Source of the DNA: Flavobacteria bacterium BAL38
GTDB lineage: Bacteria; Bacteroidota; Bacteroidia; Flavobacteriales; Flavobacteriaceae
Reading direction: 5' to 3'
NCBI GenBank assembly: GCA_000169355.1
Contig: AAXX01000001.1
Span: 310,001-374,000 of the forward strand
Length of the DNA: 64,000 nucleotides
Below are positions 29,866 through 37,644 of this stretch, piece by piece (positions within the stretch are counted from its first letter, which is position 1; each line of letters begins with the position of its first letter). Under the pieces are notes generated by a model. It was not told the origin of the DNA and did no database searches. It saw only the letters and a program-made list of their open reading frames with translations. A program made the position numbers and the translations under genes.

Positions 29866-31686
29866 ATGTTGAAAAAAATATTTTATCTTGTTTTTCTTCT
29901 TCAAATCTTCTACCCTACTTTAGTAAAAAGTCAGGACATTTCGTTGTTTACACAAATTAATGGCCGATACGATTTTACATTTATTGGGAATACGATGAAT
30001 CCAGACGAAAATACGTTTCAATATCCAACTTTTTTATATACACAATCATCTGCAACATTAAACCTTGATGTAAATGATAGAATTGAAAGAGCTTACTTAT
30101 ATTGGGCAGGAAGCGGTACTGGTGACACTGAAGTAAAACTAAACGGAATTGACATTACTCCGGATGCACTTAGCACTGTAATTGGAACTTCTAGTAACCT
30201 TACCTACTTTAGTGCTTTTAAAGACATAACAAGTTTTGTTCAAACAACTGGAAATGGCACGTACACACTGTCTGATTTCGATTTAAATAGCTTAGTAACT
30301 ACTTACTATAACAATGCAACACAATTTGGAGGTTGGGCTATATTAGTTGTATATGAAAACCCAAATTTAACATTAAATCAATTAAATATTTATCAAGGTT
30401 TAGAAGCTTTATCACCCAATCTTCCACTAGGCATTTTAGATAACATGACGATTCAGCTAGACAATCTTTATTTAATTAGCAATACAGGTGCTAAAATTGG
30501 ATTTATTGCTTGGGAAGGTGATCGTTTTATTCAAGTTAGCGAACGATTAACTTTTACTGCAAATGGCACAACCAACATATTGAGTAATACATTAAATCCA
30601 AGCAATAATGCTTTTAATGGTACAAATACTGAAACCAATTCTACTACTCTTTACAATATGGATTTGGATGTTTATTCAATAGAAAATTATATTGTTCCAG
30701 GAACTACTTCAGCAACAGTTTCCTTACAATCTGGTCAAGATTATGTAATGTTGAATACCGTTGTAACAAAGCTAAACAGTCAATTACCTGACGCAACTAT
30801 TGTTCTTGAAAACCCAACTTCTGTTTGTGATTCGAGAGAGGTAAACATCGATTATATTGTTTCAAATTTGAATAGTACAGAAGTTCTACAAGCTAATACT
30901 CCAATCACTTTTTATATTGGAACACAAGCAATTGGAACCACTTTTACACAAAACATAATTCCAATTGGAGCAAGCGAAAACGGAAACATTACGTTATCCA
31001 TTCCAACAACAATTCCTTTAAATTTCACCTTAACTGCAGTTGTTGATGATACTGGAAACGGAACCGGAATTGCACCCGAATTAATTGAAACTAACAATTC
31101 ATTTCAAATTGAAATTCAATTAATTGTGTCACCAACTTTTAACACTCTAGAAAACATAACATCATGTAATTTAGGACTAACCAGAGGCCTTTTTGATTTT
31201 TCAAATTATTCAGAATTAGTTAAAACGAATCCTTCTCATATTGTTTCGTTTCATGAAAGTTATGATGATGCAGTTCAAAATACCAACTCAATTTTAAATA
31301 GTTCTAATTATGAAGCGCTAACAACTCCAAAAGAAATTTTTATAAGAATAGACAATGGATGTTTCTCTATCACTTCTTTCTTTTTACTTACCGAAAATTG
31401 TCCTCCTACGGTTTATAATGCTGTTTCGCCTAACGGAGATTTTTCAAACGACACTTTCTTTATTGAAGGACTAAGAGATGTTTTTGTAAATTTTGAATTA
31501 TTAATCTATAACCGTTGGGGGAAACATTTGTGGACAGGCAACAACAACAAACCCGACTGGGATGGTTATGTTGAAGAAGGAGTTGGAAACACACAAGCTC
31601 CAGCCGGAACTTACTATTATATTCTTCATTTAAACGACCCTAATTATCCAGAACCACTAACCGGATATCTTTACTTAAATAAATAA
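29866..31686 (+). CDS. Type IX secretion cargo with gliding-motility C-terminal domain
   Basis: The 606-residue protein has a signal peptide (MLKKIFYLVFLLQIFYPTLV, cleavage near KSQ) and an N-terminal beta-rich domain (DRIERAYLYWAGSGTGDTEV, GGWAILVVYENPNLTL) that recalls DUF3344-like surface modules. A CARDB-like adhesive segment around residues 310-420 (SREVNIDYIVSN, LIETNNSF) follows. The last 90 residues are the CHU_C sorting domain (NAVSPNGDFSNDTFFIEGL, FELLIYNRWGKHLWTG, PAGTYYYILHL, LTGYLYLNK), which directs export through the type IX system. It is likely surface-bound or released; the ligand is unknown. It is transcribed away from the glycan locus, with no clear promoter box. Confidence 0.9.
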   Translation: MLKKIFYLVFLLQIFYPTLVKSQDISLFTQINGRYDFTFIGNTMNPDENTFQYPTFLYTQSSATLNLDVNDRIERAYLYWAGSGTGDTEVKLNGIDITPDALSTVIGTSSNLTYFSAFKDITSFVQTTGNGTYTLSDFDLNSLVTTYYNNATQFGGWAILVVYENPNLTLNQLNIYQGLEALSPNLPLGILDNMTIQLDNLYLISNTGAKIGFIAWEGDRFIQVSERLTFTANGTTNILSNTLNPSNNAFNGTNTETNSTTLYNMDLDVYSIENYIVPGTTSATVSLQSGQDYVMLNTVVTKLNSQLPDATIVLENPTSVCDSREVNIDYIVSNLNSTEVLQANTPITFYIGTQAIGTTFTQNIIPIGASENGNITLSIPTTIPLNFTLTAVVDDTGNGTGIAPELIETNNSFQIEIQLIVSPTFNTLENITSCNLGLTRGLFDFSNYSELVKTNPSHIVSFHESYDDAVQNTNSILNSSNYEALTTPKEIFIRIDNGCFSITSFFLLTENCPPTVYNAVSPNGDFSNDTFFIEGLRDVFVNFELLIYNRWGKHLWTGNNNKPDWDGYVEEGVGNTQAPAGTYYYILHLNDPNYPEPLTGYLYLNK

Positions 31687-31784
31687 CAATAATTAAAACA
31701 AAAGTTAAAATTTCTTAAATACGATTTCTTAATTATTAAAATCGAAGATAATTTTTATCTTTATCCATTACTAAACTAAAAAAC

Positions 31785-34700
31785 ATGAGATACTTATCGT
31801 TACTGTTAGTATTCTTTCTTTCCATATCTGGAAATGCACAAGAATATTTTCCAAAAAATGATGGTGTAAAACAAAGTTTTAAAAACTATTTTGCACTAAC
31901 AAATGCTACTATTTATGTGTCTGCAACTCAAAAAATTGAGAAAGCAACTCTTCTTATCAAAGAAGATAAAATTATTGAAGTTGGCACAACCGTTTCAATT
32001 CCTAAAGGAGCTACAATTATTGATGCAACCGGAAAAACAATTTATCCATCGTTCATTGAGTTGTATAGCGAATTTGGAATTAGCAAACCATCTCCAAGAC
32101 CAAACGGAAATTTTACACCACAGTACGACACCAATCGAGAAGGATATTACTGGAACGACCATATTAAACCAGAATACAATGCTTACGAAAACTTAAACTA
32201 TGATTCTAAAGCAGCTGGAAACTTAAGAGAAGTTGGTTTTGGAACCATTTTAAGTCATCACAATGATGGAGTAATTGCTGGAACTGGACTACTTTGGACA
32301 TTAAACGACTTTGGCTCAAACGCCGATAGAATGTTAAAAGAAAAAGTTTCACAACATTTCACGTTTAGTAGAAGTAAATTTACGAAACAAAGTTACCCTT
32401 CCTCTATGATGGGAAGTATGGCTTTAATTCGCCAAGTATTTCATGATGCAAAATGGTATGCTAAAGGAAATGCAAGTAACAAAGATTTATCGCTAGAAGC
32501 ATTTAATTCTAATAAATCATTATTACAAATTTTTAATGCTGGAGATAAATTAAATTCCTTGAGAGCTGCAAAAATTGGAAATGAGTTTGGAATAAAATAT
32601 TTAATTAAAGGAAGTGGAAACGAATTTGAACGTATAAACGAAATTAAAAAAACAGGTGCCACTTATATTATTCCATTAAATTTCCCAGACGCATATGATG
32701 TATCTGATCCTTATTTAGCGCAACAAGTAAGTTTGAGCGATATGAAGTTTTGGAATCAAGCACCTTTCAATTTAAAAATATTATTAGATAATAATGTTTC
32801 TTTTATACTTTCTACAACTGATTTAAAAGAAACTAAATCATTTTTATCTAATTTAAGAAAAGCTGTTTTATATGGATTACCAAAAGATAAAGCATTATTA
32901 GCTTTAACTGAAACACCTGCAAAATTGGTAAATCAATTTGACAAAGTTGGATCTTTATCTAAAGGGAAATTAGCCAATTTCATTATTGTTTCTGGAGACA
33001 TTTTTGAAGATAAAAGCAATATCCTAGAAAACTGGGTACAAGGAAATCGAAACATCATTGATAAAATTAACCCTACTGACATTAGAGGTACTTATGATTT
33101 AGTTTTCGATAACCATAAATTTGAATTAAAAATCGAAGGCGAAACTTCAAAATTTGAAGCAAAAGCAGTTAAAGACAGTATTAACTTTGGAACAAAAATT
33201 CAGTTTAATGATCCTTGGGTAAATTTAGTTATTAAAAATCAAGATACTACAAAAGCTAATTTCGTTAGAATTTCTGGAACTTTTGTTAAAGATATGATGC
33301 AAGGAAAAGCCGTTTTAGAAAACGGAAACGAAACAACTTGGACAGCGACTAAAAGAGCAGCAGAAGTTAAAGAAGATAAAAAGAAAGAGGATAAAAAAGA
33401 CGAACCAAAAGTACCGTCAATGTATGAAGTAACCTATCCTAATATTTCTTTTGGAACAGTTACAAAACCAAAGCAGGAAACTATTTTGTTTAAAAATGTA
33501 ACCGTTTGGACTGGGGAAAAAGAAGGTATTTTAAAAGATACAGATGTTTTAATCCAAAACGGTAAAATTGCCAAAATTGGAAAAAACCTTCCTACAACTG
33601 GAGCAAAAGTTGTTGATGGAACCGGTAAACACTTAACTGCCGGAATCATAGACGAGCATTCTCATATTGCAATTTCAAATGGAGTTAATGAAGGAGGTCA
33701 AAATTCATCTGCAGAAGTTACCATTGAAGACGTAGTAAATTCAGATGATATCAACATTTATAGAAATTTAGCCGGTGGTGTTACCTCTGCAAATTTATTG
33801 CATGGTTCTGCAAATCCAATTGGAGGTCGTGCTGCTTTTATTAAATTAAAATGGGGTTATTCTCCAGACGAAATGATCGTTAAAGATGCTCCAAAATATA
33901 TCAAATTTGCTTTAGGAGAAAACGTAAAACAATCCAACTGGGGCGATTTTTCACGAAACCGTTTCCCACAATCTCGTATGGGAGTTGAACAAGTTTATGA
34001 AGATTATTTCACAAGAGCTATCGAATACAAAAACGAATGGAATGCCTACAAATCTGGAAAAGGTAAAAACAAAATTATGCCAAGATTTGATATAGAAATG
34101 GAAGTTTTAGGCGAAATTTTAGCAAAGAAACGTTTCATCACATGTCACTCTTATGTGCAATCAGAAATTAACATGTTAATGAAATTAGCAGAACGTTATG
34201 GATTTAAAATTCAAACTTTTACTCACATTTTAGAAGGTTATAAATTAGCAGATAAAATGACATCACATGGAGTAGCCGGATCTACTTTTGCTGACTGGTG
34301 GGCGTATAAATATGAAGTAAACGATGCCATTCCTTATAACGCAGCAATTATGCAAAACGAAGGTGTGCAAGTTTCTATCAATTCTGATGATGCCGAAATG
34401 TCGCGTCGTTTAAATCAAGAAGCAGCAAAAACAGTTAAATACGGAAACGTTACTGAAGAACAAGCTTGGAACTTTGTAACCTTAAATCCTGCAAAAATTC
34501 TTCAAATTGACAACAAAGTAGGAAGCATTAAAGTAGGAAAAGATGCCGATGTTGTATTATGGTCAGAAAGTCCATTATCAATATACACAAGAGCTGAAAA
34601 AACATTAGTAGACGGAATCATTTTCTATGACTTAGAAACAGAAACAGCAACTTTAGCATCTATTCAAAAAGAGCGAGCAGAATTAATCAATTTGATGTTA

Positions 34701-34814
34701 GATACTAAAAACAAAGGAATGAAAACGCAATTACCTAAGAAAAAAGAAAACGGTCACTACCACTGTGATACTTTAGGAGAATATTGCAAAGAGTCTCACT
34801 ATAAATATAATTAA
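31785..34814 (+). CDS. Exported protein with two amidohydrolase domains
   Basis: The 1009-residue product starts with a signal peptide (MRYLSLLLVFFLSISGNAQ). The first domain (about 35-420) has an amidohydrolase frame but lacks the HxH metal motif: FIELYSEFG stands where HxHxG is expected. A linker with a charged run (KEDKKKEDKKDEPKVP) leads to a second amidohydrolase domain (about 560-970). This one keeps metal ligands DEHSH, ITCHSYVQSE, TFTHILEG and NSDDAEMS, and closes with a typical KVGSIKVGKDADVVLW segment. So the C-terminal half is probably catalytic and the N-terminal half structural. Substrate is unknown; imidazolonepropionase-like hydrolases are the closest type. The homologous partner gene follows at 35365 beyond an inserted cassette. 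Confidence 0.88.
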   Translation: MRYLSLLLVFFLSISGNAQEYFPKNDGVKQSFKNYFALTNATIYVSATQKIEKATLLIKEDKIIEVGTTVSIPKGATIIDATGKTIYPSFIELYSEFGISKPSPRPNGNFTPQYDTNREGYYWNDHIKPEYNAYENLNYDSKAAGNLREVGFGTILSHHNDGVIAGTGLLWTLNDFGSNADRMLKEKVSQHFTFSRSKFTKQSYPSSMMGSMALIRQVFHDAKWYAKGNASNKDLSLEAFNSNKSLLQIFNAGDKLNSLRAAKIGNEFGIKYLIKGSGNEFERINEIKKTGATYIIPLNFPDAYDVSDPYLAQQVSLSDMKFWNQAPFNLKILLDNNVSFILSTTDLKETKSFLSNLRKAVLYGLPKDKALLALTETPAKLVNQFDKVGSLSKGKLANFIIVSGDIFEDKSNILENWVQGNRNIIDKINPTDIRGTYDLVFDNHKFELKIEGETSKFEAKAVKDSINFGTKIQFNDPWVNLVIKNQDTTKANFVRISGTFVKDMMQGKAVLENGNETTWTATKRAAEVKEDKKKEDKKDEPKVPSMYEVTYPNISFGTVTKPKQETILFKNVTVWTGEKEGILKDTDVLIQNGKIAKIGKNLPTTGAKVVDGTGKHLTAGIIDEHSHIAISNGVNEGGQNSSAEVTIEDVVNSDDINIYRNLAGGVTSANLLHGSANPIGGRAAFIKLKWGYSPDEMIVKDAPKYIKFALGENVKQSNWGDFSRNRFPQSRMGVEQVYEDYFTRAIEYKNEWNAYKSGKGKNKIMPRFDIEMEVLGEILAKKRFITCHSYVQSEINMLMKLAERYGFKIQTFTHILEGYKLADKMTSHGVAGSTFADWWAYKYEVNDAIPYNAAIMQNEGVQVSINSDDAEMSRRLNQEAAKTVKYGNVTEEQAWNFVTLNPAKILQIDNKVGSIKVGKDADVVLWSESPLSIYTRAEKTLVDGIIFYDLETETATLASIQKERAELINLMLDTKNKGMKTQLPKKKENGHYHCDTLGEYCKESHYKYN

Positions 34815-34866
34815 GCAAAACGATTAATTTTAATGAAAATATAAAAAGAAAAAATTCAATCGAACA

Positions 34867-34896
34867 ATTGTCCCCTTGAGGGGACTTTAGGGGTGT
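34867..34896. repeat. Left 30-bp inverted repeat of the DUF559 cassette
   Basis: It is the exact reverse complement of 35265-35294. The core contains TCCCCTTGAGGGGA followed by CTTTAGGGGTG. Flanking bases do not extend the match on either side. Confidence 0.9.
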
Positions 34897-34928
34897 AAAA
34901 AAGTTCATGAAAAACAAAATCATACCAT

Positions 34929-35306
34929 ATGTCACACTTGAAAGATTTCGCAAGAGAACTAAGAAAAAACAGTACACTTAGCGAAGTAATTCTTTGGCAA
35001 AACATAAAAATGAAAGGATATGATTTTCAATTTCACAGACAAGTCCCAATGTTAGATTATATTGTTGATTTTTATTGTCATGAGTTAATGTTAGCTATTG
35101 AAATTGATGGTGATAGTCATCTTTATAAATACGAATATGATAGATTTAGACAAGGTGAATTAGAAAAACTAGGTGTTCATTTTTTAAGATTTAGTGATAC
35201 TGATGTAAAACAAAATTTATTTTCCGTTTTACTATCATTGGAACAAGAAATCGAAAGATTAAAAACACCCCTAAAGTCCCCTCAAGGGGACAATCCTTCT
35301 AATTAA
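34929..35306 (+). CDS. DUF559 (Vsr-like) endonuclease-domain protein
   Basis: The 125-residue protein matches the DUF559 family, small PD-(D/E)xK proteins related to very-short-patch-repair endonucleases. The start is MSHLKDFARELRKNSTLSEV, with the family's LWQNIKMKGYDFQFHRQVP. The catalytic-like region is LDYIVDFYCHELMLAIEIDG, where Asp and the E-I-D triad could bind metal, followed by RQGELEKLGVHFLRFSD. The last residues, TPLKSPQGDNP, are encoded by the right inverted repeat, a tail I recall on many DUF559 proteins in Bacteroidota. Function is unknown: mismatch repair, defence or self-mobility are all possible. It lies between two amidohydrolase genes. Confidence 0.85.
   Translation: MSHLKDFARELRKNSTLSEVILWQNIKMKGYDFQFHRQVPMLDYIVDFYCHELMLAIEIDGDSHLYKYEYDRFRQGELEKLGVHFLRFSDTDVKQNLFSVLLSLEQEIERLKTPLKSPQGDNPSN
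35265..35294. repeat. Right 30-bp inverted repeat, overlapping the DUF559 C-terminus
   Basis: It reads ACACCCCTAAAGTCCCC then TCAAGGGGACAAT, the exact reverse complement of the left arm. It encodes the tail TPLKSPQGDN of the DUF559 protein. The left arm read on the minus strand encodes the same peptide. Confidence 0.9.
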
Positions 35307-35364
35307 GTTTAGATTCATACTTAGTTAGTTTAAATATTTTGAATAAAATTAAAAAGATATATAA

Positions 35365-36660
35365 ATGAAAAAAATAACATTCATCCTTTGTATTATTTCT
35401 TTGTTTGGGTTTGCCCAACAAACTCCAGCTCCAAAACAAAGTAAATCGATTTTAATCTTAGGTGCAAAAGCGCATTTAGGAAACGGACAAGTAATTGAAA
35501 ATAGTTTAATTTCAATTATTGATGGAAAAATCGCAAACATTGGCGATGCAACTGTAATGAAACCCGCTAAACATGACATCATGATTGATGCTTCTGGAAA
35601 GCATGTTTACCCTGGTTTCATAGCACCAAACTCAACTCTTGGTTTAGTAGAAATCGATGCTGTTAGAGCTTCTGATGACGAAAGTGAAATTGGTGAATTT
35701 AATCCGCATGTTAGAAGTATCATTGCTTATAATGCTGAATCTAAATTGGTTGAAACTACGCGTCCAAATGGCGTGTTATTAGCTCAAATTACACCAAGAG
35801 GCGGAAGAATTCCAGGAACATCTTCAATCGTTCAATTAGATGCTTGGAATTGGGAAGATGCAACTGTAAAAACTAACGACGGAATTCATTTGAACTGGCC
35901 AAGAAGCTACTCAAGAGCAGGTTGGTGGGCAGAACCAGGAGGAATAGAACTTAACAAAAATTACGAACCACAAATAAAAGCTATACAGGAATATTTTGAT
36001 AATGCTTTTGCTTATTTAGGAAGTAAAAATGCTAAAAAAGACATTCCATTTGAAGCTATGAAAGGTTTACAATCGGGCGAAAAAACGTTGTATATAAATG
36101 CAAATGGAGAAAAGGAAATTATTGATGCTGTTTTATTTAAAAAGAAAAACAACATTACTAAAATGGTAATTGTTGGCGGTTATTATGCATTTAAAGTAGC
36201 CAATTTATTAAAAGAAAACGAAGTTTCAGTTTTATTAAAACGAGTGCACGACTTGCCTTTATTAGAAGATGAAGATGTAAATTTACCTTATAAAAATGCA
36301 AAATTATTAGTTGATGCTGGTGTTTTAGTTGGTTTACAAAATGCTGGCGACATGGAGCGTATGCAAACTAGAAACCTTCCTTTTTATGCTGGAACTTGTG
36401 CTGCTTGGGGATTAACTAAAGAACAAGCATTACAATTAATTACAGGAAACTCGGCTAAAATATTAGGAATAGACAAGCAATACGGAACGTTAGAAACTGG
36501 TAAAAGCGCTACTTTATTTATTTCTGAAGGTGATGCATTAGATATGAAAACGAACGTGATTTCCTTCGCTTTTATTGACGGAAGACAAATCAGTTTAGAA
36601 AGTCATCATACCGAATTGTATGAACGCTACAAAGGAAAATTTGAACAACAAAAAAAATAA
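35365..36660 (+). CDS. Exported amidohydrolase-family protein, probably catalytically inactive
   Basis: The 431-residue protein has a signal peptide (MKKITFILCIISLFGFAQQ) and the amidohydrolase start ILILGAKAHLGNGQVIENSL with DASGKHVYPGFIAPNSTLG. The metal HxH is absent there (PNS replaces it), and no later His/Asp ligands stand out. The C-terminus has the family's LTKEQALQLITGNSAKILGI and YGTLETGKSATLFI. It looks like a non-catalytic partner of the two-domain amidohydrolase encoded upstream, which has the same arrangement in its own N-terminal half. Originally the two genes probably formed an operon, now interrupted by the DUF559 cassette. A terminator follows. Confidence 0.85.
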   Translation: MKKITFILCIISLFGFAQQTPAPKQSKSILILGAKAHLGNGQVIENSLISIIDGKIANIGDATVMKPAKHDIMIDASGKHVYPGFIAPNSTLGLVEIDAVRASDDESEIGEFNPHVRSIIAYNAESKLVETTRPNGVLLAQITPRGGRIPGTSSIVQLDAWNWEDATVKTNDGIHLNWPRSYSRAGWWAEPGGIELNKNYEPQIKAIQEYFDNAFAYLGSKNAKKDIPFEAMKGLQSGEKTLYINANGEKEIIDAVLFKKKNNITKMVIVGGYYAFKVANLLKENEVSVLLKRVHDLPLLEDEDVNLPYKNAKLLVDAGVLVGLQNAGDMERMQTRNLPFYAGTCAAWGLTKEQALQLITGNSAKILGIDKQYGTLETGKSATLFISEGDALDMKTNVISFAFIDGRQISLESHHTELYERYKGKFEQQKK

Positions 36661-36664
36661 GACG

Positions 36665-36697
36665 AAAAGCCTTTCAGTAAATGAGAGGCTTTTTTGT
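36665..36697 (+). terminator. Intrinsic terminator after the amidohydrolase gene
   Basis: AAAAGCCTTTC (36665-36675) pairs with GAGAGGCTTTT (36683-36693) over 11 bp with one wobble pair, and a T run follows. It lies within 5 bases of the stop, just before the methyltransferase gene. Confidence 0.85.
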
Positions 36698-36722
36698 ATT
36701 TTTGCATTATAATTTCTCATTC

Positions 36723-37517
36723 ATGAAACAAATCACCTCAGTTCAAAATCCGTTTATTAAATCGTTAGTTCAATTGCAAGAAAAAGCAAAAGTGCGTAAA
36801 CAAACAAGCACTTTTATAATTGAAGGAAAACGCGAAATTGAATTGGCACTAAAAGGTGATTATGAATTAGAAACCATTCTATTTTTACCTGAAATCATCT
36901 CGGAACTAGAATTAAAAAACCTTATCAAATCGAACGGAGTTGATATAATAGAAATTTCAAAAGAAGTCTATAAAAAACTAGCCTATCGTGATACAACAGA
37001 AGGCATTTTAGCGATTGCCAAAACAAAATCGTTAGCATTATCCGAATTAAAACTTTCTAAAAATCCTTTAATTTTAATTGGAGAATCATTAGAAAAACCA
37101 GGAAATGTTGGTGCCATTCTAAGAACTGCTGATGCTGCAAATATTGATGCCGTTATTATTGCCAATCCAAAAAGTGATTTATACAATCCTAATATCGTTC
37201 GCTCAAGCGTAGGTTGTTTATTTACAAGACAAATTGCTGTTGGAACTACAGAAGAAGTTATTGCTTATTTAAAAGCAAATAATATCAGTATTTATTCGGC
37301 AACTTTACAAGATTCAACCGAATATCATACCCAAAACTACACCACTCCTACTGCCCTAGTTGTAGGAACAGAAGCCACTGGTTTATCTGAAAAATGGAGA
37401 ATAGAAAGCACAAAAAACATTATCATTCCTATGCAAGGTGAAATTGACTCAATGAATGTTTCCGTTGCTGCTGCAATTTTATTATTTGAAGCTAAAAGAC
37501 AAAGGCAATTTCAATAG
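36723..37517 (+). CDS. SpoU/TrmH-family rRNA 2'-O-methyltransferase
   Basis: I start the protein at the ATG at 36723 (264 residues, MKQITSVQNPFIKSLVQLQE), because an earlier in-frame ATG (36681) lies inside the terminator hairpin. An N-terminal substrate-binding domain (TSTFIIEGKREIELALKG) precedes the SPOUT knot. The three SpoU motifs are present: LEKPGNVGAILRTADAANI, NPNIVRSSVGCLFTRQI, and ALVVGTEATGLSEKWR with the closing IIIPMQGEIDSMNVSVAAAI. It methylates a ribose 2'-OH in RNA using SAM, probably 23S rRNA; the exact site cannot be told. It stands alone between two terminator or promoter regions. Confidence 0.92.
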   Translation: MKQITSVQNPFIKSLVQLQEKAKVRKQTSTFIIEGKREIELALKGDYELETILFLPEIISELELKNLIKSNGVDIIEISKEVYKKLAYRDTTEGILAIAKTKSLALSELKLSKNPLILIGESLEKPGNVGAILRTADAANIDAVIIANPKSDLYNPNIVRSSVGCLFTRQIAVGTTEEVIAYLKANNISIYSATLQDSTEYHTQNYTTPTALVVGTEATGLSEKWRIESTKNIIIPMQGEIDSMNVSVAAAILLFEAKRQRQFQ

Positions 37518-37595
37518 CAATCTCAAAGCCTTGAGACAATATCAAGAATCAAATTTATAGTCTATTTTCTTTTCTCTTTTTTATATTTTCTAGAC

Positions 37596-37626
37596 TTGCA
37601 CAATTAGAAAAATTACTATACTTTTA
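37596..37626 (+). promoter_or_regulatory. Probable promoter of the RelA/SpoT gene (TTG-N20-TACTTTTA)
   Basis: TTG at 37596-37598 is followed after 20 bases by TACTTTTA (37619-37626), one base off TAnnTTTG. The box is 18 bases before the ATG. Confidence 0.5.
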
Positions 37627-37644
37627 GTTGGTTAAAGAAAATGT

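Larger units (their letters stand above)
34867..35294 (+). mobile_element. Inverted-repeat-bounded DUF559 cassette
   Basis: A 428-bp unit is bounded by perfect 30-bp inverted repeats (34867-34896 and 35265-35294). The outer half of each repeat is itself a hairpin (GTCCCC-TTGA-GGGGAC). The only gene inside encodes a DUF559 nuclease-like protein, and its last codons are written in the right repeat. It separates two exported amidohydrolase genes that otherwise look like an operon pair. No target-site duplication was found by eye. A mobile or domesticated element is inferred, because the repeats could alternatively be paired bidirectional terminators. Confidence 0.6.

Noticed and set aside
34735-34977. 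Minus-strand frame of 80 codons across the left DUF559 repeat
   Set aside because: It runs antisense to the end of the amidohydrolase gene and the start of the DUF559 gene. The TPLKSPQGDN it encodes is explained by the inverted repeat.
34860-35310. Target-site duplication around the DUF559 cassette
   Set aside because: Bases outside the two repeats do not match by eye.
36681-36722. Upstream ATG of the rRNA methyltransferase
   Set aside because: It is within the terminator hairpin, and the conserved N-terminus starts at 36723.
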